Assembly (NCBI GenBank): GCA_021157445.1
Contig: JAGGWM010000153.1
Coordinates: forward strand, 1 to 6,528
From: Thermococcus sp.
GTDB lineage: Archaea > Methanobacteriota_B > Thermococci > Thermococcales > Thermococcaceae
DNA: 6,528 nucleotides
Direction: 5' to 3'
Shown here: piece by piece, positions 1-4,580 of the stretch
How the letters are laid out: every line of letters starts with the position of its first letter
How positions within the stretch are numbered: position 1 is the stretch's first letter
Translations under genes and position numbers: made by a program
Notes under the pieces: model-generated
Seen by the model: only the letters and a program-made list of their open reading frames with translations
Told to the model about the DNA's origin: nothing
Databases searched by the model: none

Positions 1-596
1 AAAAGCCGGCTTCTTTCCCTTGGTGACCTTGCTTATTGAGAAACGGGCAACTTTATTGTTGACAACATACATTTCGAAGAGGTCAAAGTTGTTAAGAAAC
101 TCAACGACATGGGTCAATCTCAGCCCTGTAAAGTACGTCACCTTAAAGACAAGTTCTCCAAGTTCACCGTACTTTTTCCTTATCGCTTCATATGCCTCTA
201 TTATCTCTTCGTCAGTTATGAAGACTTCTCTCACGTTGCTCTTTTTGAGCTTGATGAACTGCTTCCACTCAAATGCTTCTGCCGAGCTGATGATTTCTTT
301 GTCTTCTAAGAAGTTGAAGAAGTTCCTCAAGGCATTTCCAAGATGTTTGTTCTTTCCTGTTGCCTCATAGGCATCTCTAAGCTCACGACGACTGTATATC
401 TTGTGCCTCTTGAAGAATCTTTCAAGTTGTGAGTAGTAACTTTTGGCAGTCTTTAATGTTAGGTCATGCTTTTCTACTCTTTCCGAAAGCCATTTCCAAA
501 ACTGCTCCCTATAATGACTCCAAACGAGATGTACGCCTCCCCCAAGGCGGGCTTTTAACCCGGTGGTCGCGGGTTCAAATCCCGTCCGGCCCGCCA
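1..596. mobile_element. Right end of an integrated SSV-type element
   Basis: This stretch is one end of a virus or plasmid integrated in a tRNA-Lys gene. What is seen: a minus-strand integrase frame without its N-terminus that is open to the left edge, ending on its 5' side inside a copy of the tRNA 3' half that has no matching 5' half. Known of the family: SSV-type integrases carry attP inside their own gene, so integration splits them into int(N) and int(C) at opposite ends of the element. From the orientation I infer that the body of the element lies left of position 1, that the intact tRNA-Lys plus int(N) lies at its far left end, and that sequence after 596 is host DNA. Whether the element is complete or a remnant cannot be told here. 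Confidence 0.8.
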
Positions 597-597
597 C
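1..597 (-). CDS. SSV-type integrase, C-terminal fragment int(C), partial at window edge
   Basis: This is a tyrosine recombinase fragment of the archaeal SSV type, which would join attP to the tRNA gene if whole. The frame is open for 199 codons from a GTG at 597-595, preceded directly by TAA (600-598), to the window edge. Codons 1 to about 17 (AGRTGFEPATTGLK) are the antisense reading of the tRNA 3' half, so the natural protein would enter this frame from int(N); the GTG is only a formal start. Residues 20-140 are helical and charged, fitting the core-binding part. The motif TGLRLTHVVEF (157-167) carries the first catalytic arginine (about residue 160), and KVTKGKKPAF (190-199) probably holds the beta-hairpin lysine. 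The H-x-x-R box and nucleophilic tyrosine would lie left of the window. No stop or frameshift is visible, so decay is not evident apart from the split. Confidence 0.85.
   Translation of the reverse strand, partial: MAGRTGFEPATTGLKARLGGGVHLVWSHYREQFWKWLSERVEKHDLTLKTAKSYYSQLERFFKRHKIYSRRELRDAYEATGKNKHLGNALRNFFNFLEDKEIISSAEAFEWKQFIKLKKSNVREVFITDEEIIEAYEAIRKKYGELGELVFKVTYFTGLRLTHVVEFLNNFDLFEMYVVNNKVARFSISKVTKGKKPAF
548..596 (+). other. Attachment site: 3' half of tRNA-Lys(UUU)
   Basis: The sequence gives everything 3' of the anticodon 5' stem: partial stem CGGG (548-551), loop CTTTTAA (552-558, anticodon TTT at 554-556), stem CCCGG (559-563), variable TGGTC, T stem and loop GCGGG-TTCAAAT-CCCGT (569-585), acceptor 3' strand CCGGCCC (586-592), discriminator G and an encoded CCA (594-596). 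There is no D arm and no 5' acceptor strand upstream, and base 547 is G where pairing to G563 would need C. This is therefore not a working tRNA gene but the duplicated att core left by integration. The homology to the tRNA seems to stop near 548, which marks the left limit of the core; the right limit may extend past CCA. The intact gene should lie at the other end of the element. Confidence 0.85.
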
Positions 598-618
598 TTA
601 ACAACTTTTCTAATAATC

Positions 619-633
619 GAAAGAGCTTAAAGC
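619..633 (+). promoter_or_regulatory. Putative BRE/TATA promoter of the 77-residue protein gene
   Basis: CGAAAGAGCTTAAAG has a purine-rich BRE-like stretch followed by the TATA-like CTTAAAG. It lies about 35 bases ahead of the ATG at 665, which would place transcription start near 653-656 and give the short leader usual in Thermococcales. The TATA match is imperfect. Confidence 0.45.
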
Positions 634-664
634 TTTGACTACCTATTATCTTACGGGTGATAGC

Positions 665-898
665 ATGGATGTTTTTGAGCTGGCTAAAAAATATCATGTT
701 GAACTCGGTATAAAGGAGCCGAGTTTTGCCACTATGGTAGCAGAGCTCTTTGGAGACTTGGGACTGAGCATAATGAACCACCTAAAAGAGGAAGGGTACA
801 CTTTAAAAGGCACAAGGTTCCTAGACTATGAGAAAAGCCTTGTGCTGGAAATAGTAAAGGGAAACAAAAGCTATGAAATCCTTCTGAGAAAGCTCTAA
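665..898 (+). CDS. Small hypothetical protein, 77 aa
   Basis: I do not recognise this family. The ATG at 665 is chosen because GGGTGAT (655-661) sits at ribosome-binding distance just before it; the upstream in-frame ATG at 635 has no such site and would lie before the expected transcription start. The protein is soluble-looking with no membrane segment: a helical N-terminal half (MDVFELAKK to about residue 45, including MVAELFGDLGLSIMNHL) followed by beta-like sequence (FLDYEKSLVLEIVKG) and a basic tail LLRKL. It is the first host gene beyond the integrated element, about 68 bases past the attachment site, and its stop overlaps that of the convergent DUF4139 gene. Codon use looks like its neighbours, so it is probably a real conserved Thermococcales gene and not cargo of the element. 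Confidence 0.65.
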   Translation: MDVFELAKKYHVELGIKEPSFATMVAELFGDLGLSIMNHLKEEGYTLKGTRFLDYEKSLVLEIVKGNKSYEILLRKL

Positions 899-2214
899 TG
901 GCTTACCTCATAATCGAAGATTATCTCTCCCTTTTCTCCCGGATTAACCGTTATTTTGAACTCCACATAATTGGCCGTCTCTTTTATTGGACTCACAGAG
1001 CTTTCCAAGATTTTTCCACGCCACTTGTAGTGTCTGACAATCACTTCCCTGCTCTCGTTGCCAAAGTTCTCCAGTGTAACTTTGATTTTATAGTAGGAAT
1101 ACCTATCTCCATGTCTTTCTTCCAGCACCTCTGTTTTTCCTTTCAAGTCCACGTCTCTACCAAGTTTAAGCCTCAGCACGTCGCCTTTTGCAGTGTGATC
1201 TATCATTTGCTCTCCAATTAAAACGTTTTTGCCCCGCATTTCTTTGTATATCTCCACAACCCCTCTGGGAAGAACTTCATTCGTCTTCAGGGAAATTATC
1301 TCATATACGTCTTGGCTTCCTGCATAGGGATAGCTCTCATAGAGATACTCCCGCGTGAATTCACTTTCCTGGTGGATGTAGGGAATGAGTTTTTTCTCAA
1401 AGGATCCTATGTCAATAACTCCAAGTTTGTAGAGGTAAAAGGCCTCTAATTTTGTCTGCTGGATTGGGCCTTGGGGAACTTCTTTGGAAGCTACCTCCAA
1501 TGCGTAATATCTATCAATAATTACTTGGGGAGGTTGGTAAAACTGTACATCTCCAGAAACAAGAAGAACATCGGTGTTCTCAAAGCTCTTGTTTGTGGGA
1601 TTGTCAATTATCACATAGCCATAAAACTCTGCCTTATCTTTTAGGTAGAGCTTATATCTCGAAGTCCAGCCTATTCCTGCAACCCTATAGATGAGCTTAA
1701 AGAAGTACTTTCCATCTTCCTCAGAGCTCACTATGGCATAGGTTTTTGCTATGCTTTCTTCTCCAATTGAAGCCATCTTCATATACGCTACTTCTTCCGG
1801 ACTTATCAAATAGTAGGCATTTCCTTGGATTGCAATCTTTCCGTCTTTATAGCCCAAGAACTTTCCTGTTAAAGTTTCCCCACTCTTTAGCTTAACTGTT
1901 ATTTCTTTTCCAATGTTGGCTTCTATTAGATCTTTTCCTTTGGAATCTTTGCTTATTATGCCGAGTACTTTGACCTTTTTGTCGAGGGGCTTTAATGTAA
2001 TCTCATCAATTTGAAGCCCTCCAAGCATCTCCAGCGGAACTTCATTTGTGCCTTTCTTCAGCTCAACTTGAATGGTCTTTTCCACCACCCCAATCTTGGC
2101 TGAGTCATAAAGTGCAAGTGCAGTCTGGCTTTCTTCAGCTTTTGTTTGATGGAATACAATCATAGCCAAAAGAACAAAAACCACTAAAACTCCTACAACA
2201 ATTTTTCGTCTCAT
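895..2214 (-). CDS. Membrane-anchored DUF4139 domain protein, 439 aa
   Basis: This is a probable cell-surface protein of unknown function. The N-terminus MRRK followed by about 17 hydrophobic residues (5-21) reads as a signal anchor, leaving some 415 residues outside the cell. Residues about 102-148 form a small beta module (GKEITVKLKSGETLTGKF, then YYLISPEEVAYMKM). Residues about 171-225 hold the signature of DUF4139: a Y-R-V-x-G-I-G-W-x-S-R-Y-x-L-Y-L motif, then DNPTNKSFENTDVLLVSG. The C-terminus (NPGEKGEIIFDYEVSH) matches the beta-sandwich ending of that family. The ATG at 2214 is preferred because GGTGAT (2225-2220) lies 5-6 bases before it; the in-frame TTG at 2220 falls inside that site. 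It is monocistronic with its own TATA box. The family name comes from motif recognition; the substrate or partner is unknown. Confidence 0.75.
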   Translation of the reverse strand: MRRKIVVGVLVVFVLLAMIVFHQTKAEESQTALALYDSAKIGVVEKTIQVELKKGTNEVPLEMLGGLQIDEITLKPLDKKVKVLGIISKDSKGKDLIEANIGKEITVKLKSGETLTGKFLGYKDGKIAIQGNAYYLISPEEVAYMKMASIGEESIAKTYAIVSSEEDGKYFFKLIYRVAGIGWTSRYKLYLKDKAEFYGYVIIDNPTNKSFENTDVLLVSGDVQFYQPPQVIIDRYYALEVASKEVPQGPIQQTKLEAFYLYKLGVIDIGSFEKKLIPYIHQESEFTREYLYESYPYAGSQDVYEIISLKTNEVLPRGVVEIYKEMRGKNVLIGEQMIDHTAKGDVLRLKLGRDVDLKGKTEVLEERHGDRYSYYKIKVTLENFGNESREVIVRHYKWRGKILESSVSPIKETANYVEFKITVNPGEKGEIIFDYEVSH

Positions 2215-2246
2215 TCTCAATCACCTGATGAAATATCGCCTCTATT

Positions 2247-2256
2247 CTATTTATAG
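2247..2256 (-). promoter_or_regulatory. TATA box of the DUF4139 gene
   Basis: On the minus strand CTATAAATAG is a near-consensus archaeal TATA box. Its centre is about 37 bases upstream of the ATG at 2214, which puts transcription start near 2226 and leaves a leader of about 12 bases that just contains the GGTGA site. Confidence 0.7.
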
Positions 2257-2286
2257 TAATCGATAGCTTCAATCACATTCGAAATG

Positions 2287-2301
2287 GAAAGACTTTTAAT
2301 A
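2287..2301 (+). promoter_or_regulatory. Putative BRE/TATA promoter of acdB
   Basis: GGAAAGACTTTTAATA combines a purine-rich BRE-like element with a TATA-like CTTTTAATA (2293-2301). Transcription would start near 2321-2325, about 25 bases before the ATG at 2349. It lies back to back with the DUF4139 promoter about 40 bases away, so the two genes have separate divergent promoters. Confidence 0.5.
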
Positions 2302-2348
2302 TTGTCAACATAACTGAAACTGTCATCACTATAATCGAGGTGGTAGAA

Positions 2349-3047
2349 ATGGATAGGGTTGCAAAAGCTAGGGAAATAATCGAAAAGGCAAAAGCCGAAA
2401 ACAGACCACTTGTTGAGCCTGAGGCAAAGGAAATTCTCAAGCTTTACGGCATTCCAGTTCCGGATTTTAAAGTCGCAAGAAACGAAGAAGAAGCCGTTCA
2501 GTTTGCTAGGGAAATTGGATACCCAGTTGTTATGAAGATAGTTTCTCCGCAAATTATCCACAAGAGCGACGCCGGTGGTGTTAAGATCAACATAAAGAAC
2601 GATGAAGAGGCAAGAGAAGCATTTAGAACTATTATGGAAAACGCTAAAAACTACAAACCTGATGCCGACCTTTGGGGCGTCATAGTTTACAAGATGCTCC
2701 CACTTGGCAAAGAGGTCATCGTTGGTATGATAAGGGATCCGCAATTTGGGCCAGCGGTGATGTTTGGTCTCGGTGGAATTTTCGTTGAGATTCTTAAGGA
2801 CGTCAGCTTCAGAGTTGCACCAATAAGCAAAGACGAAGCCCTTGAAATGATCAAAGAGATAAAAGCCTATCCAATCCTTGCTGGGGCAAGAGGAGAAAAG
2901 CCAGTAGAGATTGAAGCCCTTGCCGATATAATTGTCAAAGTTGGGGAATTAGCTCTTGAACTTCCAGAGGTTAGGGAGCTTGATATAAACCCCATCTTCG
3001 CTTACGAAGACAGCGCAATTGCAGTTGATGCTAGAATGCTCCTTTGA
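2349..3047 (+). CDS. acdB: Acetate-CoA ligase (ADP-forming) beta subunit, ACD I type
   Basis: This is the ATP-grasp beta subunit of the cytosolic alpha2beta2 ADP-forming acetyl-CoA synthetase, which converts acetyl-CoA, ADP and phosphate to acetate, CoA and ATP. It is a main energy-yielding step of sugar and peptide fermentation in Thermococcales. The 232-residue length equals that recalled for the P. furiosus ACD I beta subunit, and the sequence is nearly identical to it. An ATP-grasp fold spans the chain: VVMKIVSPQIIHKSDAGGV holds His71, the second phosphohistidine that passes phosphate from the alpha subunit to ADP, and GGIFVEILKDV and ELDINPIFAY are typical ATP-grasp blocks. ATG 2349 is chosen because GAGGTGGT (2337-2344) precedes it and it places the histidine at 71; the upstream GTG at 2340 lies within that site. 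The alpha subunit is not adjacent, as is usual in this order. Confidence 0.95.
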   Translation: MDRVAKAREIIEKAKAENRPLVEPEAKEILKLYGIPVPDFKVARNEEEAVQFAREIGYPVVMKIVSPQIIHKSDAGGVKINIKNDEEAREAFRTIMENAKNYKPDADLWGVIVYKMLPLGKEVIVGMIRDPQFGPAVMFGLGGIFVEILKDVSFRVAPISKDEALEMIKEIKAYPILAGARGEKPVEIEALADIIVKVGELALELPEVRELDINPIFAYEDSAIAVDARMLL

Positions 3048-3060
3048 TTTCTCTTCTTTT
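3048..3060 (+). terminator. T-rich terminator after acdB
   Basis: TTTCTCTTCTTTT follows the acdB stop codon directly. Oligo-T runs on the non-template strand are sufficient for termination in Thermococcales; no hairpin is needed or seen. It separates acdB from convergent mptA. Confidence 0.55.
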
Positions 3061-3074
3061 AAAATTAAAAAGAA
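3061..3074 (-). terminator. T-rich terminator after mptA
   Basis: Read on the minus strand, TTCTTTTTAATTTT begins six bases after the mptA stop codon. Together with the opposite-strand T run at 3048-3060 it makes a compact bidirectional terminator in a 32-base intergenic gap. Confidence 0.55.
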
Positions 3075-3079
3075 CTAAG

Positions 3080-3877
3080 TTAGTACCAGGTTTCCGCTAT
3101 CACGTCATGCTTGTGTATGCTCTCATGGCTTACAACCTTTACATGAATTCTGCCTCTAAACTTTTGCTTTGCCTTGAAGATTATCTCTCTCGCAACGTCC
3201 TCCACAAACTTGGGGTTTGAATACATGTTTTGAACGACTGCGTTCTCATCAATGGTTTTCAACAGGGTGTAGGTTGGAGAACTGAAAGAACTCTCTACAA
3301 CGTCTATCATGTCTTCTAGAGCTATTTCTTCATTGTAATCGGTTTTTATCTCCAGTGTCGCAACGGCTCTCTGGATGTGGGTTTTTCCTTGATTGTTGGC
3401 CATCGCATGAGGACATGCAGTATTTCCAATCACCTTTACCTTCAAAGCCTTCTCAACTCTCTCAGGCTCTTTTATTACCCCTACCTCAACATCATACGTC
3501 TCAAGGCTTATTTTTCTGCTGGCAGGTGTTTCTCGCTCCAGAATAAGTTGCGTTTTAATCCAGACCTCAGCCCTCTTGTGTGGATGCTTCTTTTCCAATC
3601 TTCTTATCACTGCAAGACCGAGCTCTTCGAGAGAAGTATGAGCTTCCCTAACCTCCTCCTCAATGGCCTCGCTCATTGTTTCGGTGATGCTCTCCACAAG
3701 CCTGCTCATATGAATGCCTTTCTTTTCCTCCGGCACGTCTATTGTTATCTCAAATGTCGGAATAAACGTGTAGAGCTTACCTTTCCAGTTTATTCTTGCT
3801 ATCGTTCTCAAGTTGGTTACACCAACTCTATGAAGCCTCTCTTTGATCTCTGGGACTTCCTCCTGAGTTTCAAACAT
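3080..3877 (-). CDS. mptA: GTP cyclohydrolase MptA (type IV, FolE2-like), 265 aa
   Basis: This is a cytosolic metal-dependent enzyme of the GCYH-IB/FolE2 tunnel-fold family. The archaeal MptA type converts GTP to 7,8-dihydroneopterin 2',3'-cyclic phosphate, the first step toward archaeal pterin cofactors. Seen in the sequence: [12 protein letters not shown] (52-63), the family block [20 protein letters not shown] (151-170) with Cys155, His157 and His167, [11 protein letters not shown] with Glu211, and the C-terminal [11 protein letters not shown] with His255 and His257. By analogy with the Neisseria enzyme (Cys, His 12 residues later, Glu, His), Cys155, His167, Glu211 and one C-terminal histidine are the likely metal ligands; that mapping is by spacing only. 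ATG 3877 is supported by a strong GGAGGTGA site (3889-3882). The gene has its own TATA box but sits downstream of the top6A gene string on the same strand. Confidence 0.93.
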   Translation of the reverse strand: MFETQEEVPEIKERLHRVGVTNLRTIARINWKGKLYTFIPTFEITIDVPEEKKGIHMSRLVESITETMSEAIEEEVREAHTSLEELGLAVIRRLEKKHPHKRAEVWIKTQLILERETPASRKISLETYDVEVGVIKEPERVEKALKVKVIGNTACPHAMANNQGKTHIQRAVATLEIKTDYNEEIALEDMIDVVESSFSSPTYTLLKTIDENAVVQNMYSNPKFVEDVAREIIFKAKQKFRGRIHVKVVSHESIHKHDVIAETWY

Positions 3878-3910
3878 CTCTTCACCTCCATTAGGAAAAC
3901 CTAATCGGTT

Positions 3911-3919
3911 CTTTTAAAC
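3911..3919 (-). promoter_or_regulatory. TATA box of mptA
   Basis: GTTTAAAAG on the minus strand lies about 38 bases upstream of the mptA ATG and would start transcription near 3890, giving a leader of about 13 bases. It begins immediately after the TAA (3922-3920) of the broken membrane protein gene, so any BRE element lies inside that gene's last codons. Confidence 0.55.
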
Positions 3920-4183
3920 TTATCTCAAAAATCTCATAAGCTTCTCGTAACTTTCCTTTGCCACTGTGATGTCCTCATTGTTGAGCCGATATCCGTATTT
4001 TGCCTTTTCAAACACCCTCGTTAATCTGTCAAATACGGAATAGGCAAGAAGTCCAAAAAAGAAGACCGCTCACAGAATATAAACCACATCGATGTTAAAG
4101 GTGCTTTGCCCATGTTCCACCGTAGCCCTAAAAAGTAGGGCGAGGAGCAACAGCACAAGCAGGAATGGCAGTATTTATCCCAT
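3920..4183 (-). pseudogene. Small two-helix membrane protein gene with two in-frame stop codons
   Basis: One minus-strand frame of 88 codons reads as a coherent protein but has TAA at codon 3 (4177-4175) and TGA at codon 38 (4072-4070) before the final TAA. The start is ATG 4183, with GGAGGT (4193-4188) four bases before it. Codons 4-18 (ILPFLLVLLLLALLF) form one hydrophobic segment, and codons 33-51 (VVYIL, stop, AVFFFGLLAYSVF) form a second, with the TGA in its middle, where TGG for Trp would fit. A charged cytoplasmic-looking tail follows (DRLTRVFEKAKYGYRL to YEKLMRFLR). The frame stays in register and its amino acid make-up is protein-like throughout, so decay is recent or there are base errors. 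The gene starts two bases after the stop of the helix-turn-helix gene, pointing to a two-gene unit. I do not recognise the family. Stop recoding is conceivable but not expected in this order. Confidence 0.7.
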
Positions 4184-4185
4184 AT

Positions 4186-4194
4186 CTACCTCCC
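4186..4194 (-). promoter_or_regulatory. Ribosome binding site of the broken membrane gene, inside the upstream stop
   Basis: GGGAGGTAG on the minus strand contains both a strong Shine-Dalgarno sequence and the TAG stop of the helix-turn-helix gene. Its spacing to ATG 4183 is right for initiation, so this signal has survived although the gene it serves stops at codon 3. Confidence 0.7.
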
Positions 4195-4575
4195 ATTTAT
4201 TAGGTAGTAGACAGTTCTCAGCGGGATGTTTAGCTCTTCACTTATCTCTCTAGGCGTTTTTCCTTTTTTAATGAGCTCTTCGATAAGCTTCAGGGTGGAT
4301 GGATCATATTTTTTTGGCCTCCCTCGAGCGTGGTTCATCGGAACAAGCTTGATTCCCATTTGATCGAGTGCTTTAATAATTTTCTTAGAAACCTTTGGAT
4401 ACAAACTCGGAGGGCAGCCAATGGTCTTTACATTCGGAGCTCTCTCCAGTATTTTCACAAGAATTATTTTAGTTGGCCTGAGATTTATGTAAACCTCGGT
4501 AACATCCCTATTAAGCCTCTCCTCTATTTTTCTCAGAAGCTCCTCATTATTTCTCGCCTTTATCTCAACCTTCAT
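4186..4575 (-). CDS. DUF1699-like protein with C-terminal helix-turn-helix, 129 aa
   Basis: This is a probable DNA-binding protein, regulator or nucleoid-associated; its target is unknown. Residues 1-80 resemble DUF1699, a small archaeal family: an EVYINLRPTK strand-loop, then APNVKTIGCPPSLYPKVSKKIIKAL and MGIKLVPM. Residues 84-89 (RGRPKK) look like an AT-hook or minor-groove arm, and residues 93-127 form a resolvase- or Fis-like helix-turn-helix (LIEELIKKGKTPREISEEL, then NIPLRTVYYLI). ATG 4575 is preferred since GGGTGA (4586-4581) lies five bases before it; an in-frame GTG at 4584 lies within that site, though it would make a 4-base GTGA overlap with the gene before. It follows the 415-residue gene by five bases and precedes the broken membrane gene by two, so co-transcription with top6A is likely. 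The domain name is from recall and is less sure than the helix-turn-helix. Confidence 0.75.
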   Translation of the reverse strand: MKVEIKARNNEELLRKIEERLNRDVTEVYINLRPTKIILVKILERAPNVKTIGCPPSLYPKVSKKIIKALDQMGIKLVPMNHARGRPKKYDPSTLKLIEELIKKGKTPREISEELNIPLRTVYYLINGR

Positions 4576-4580
4576 CTTTC

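Noticed and set aside
250..300. C/D box guide RNA suggested by two TGATGA motifs and a CTGA
   Set aside because: The order and spacing of a C, D', C', D set are not met and the stretch is inside the integrase coding sequence.
20..370. Open plus-strand frames of 116 and 66 codons at the left end
   Set aside because: They are shadows of the minus-strand integrase, whose motifs (TGLRLTHVVEF) and unbroken frame are convincing; no ribosome binding site or promoter supports them.
540..596. A functional tRNA-Lys gene
   Set aside because: No 5' acceptor strand or D arm exists upstream and the anticodon stem has a G-G mismatch at its base; only the 3' half is present.
575..781. Minus-strand frame of 68 codons through the tRNA half
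   Set aside because: Its end reads the common antisense-tRNA peptide in another frame, it overlaps the better supported 77-residue gene, and it lacks a ribosome binding site.
2247..2744. Minus-strand frame of 165 codons
   Set aside because: It is antisense to acdB and has aromatic-rich, unprotein-like composition.
3377..3904. Plus-strand frame of 175 codons and its 63-codon neighbour
   Set aside because: They are antisense shadows of mptA, whose family blocks are unmistakable.
4070..4072. TGA read as selenocysteine in the small membrane gene
   Set aside because: No Sec insertion system is known in Thermococcales, a second stop (TAA) lies at codon 3, and the position is in a hydrophobic segment where Trp fits better.
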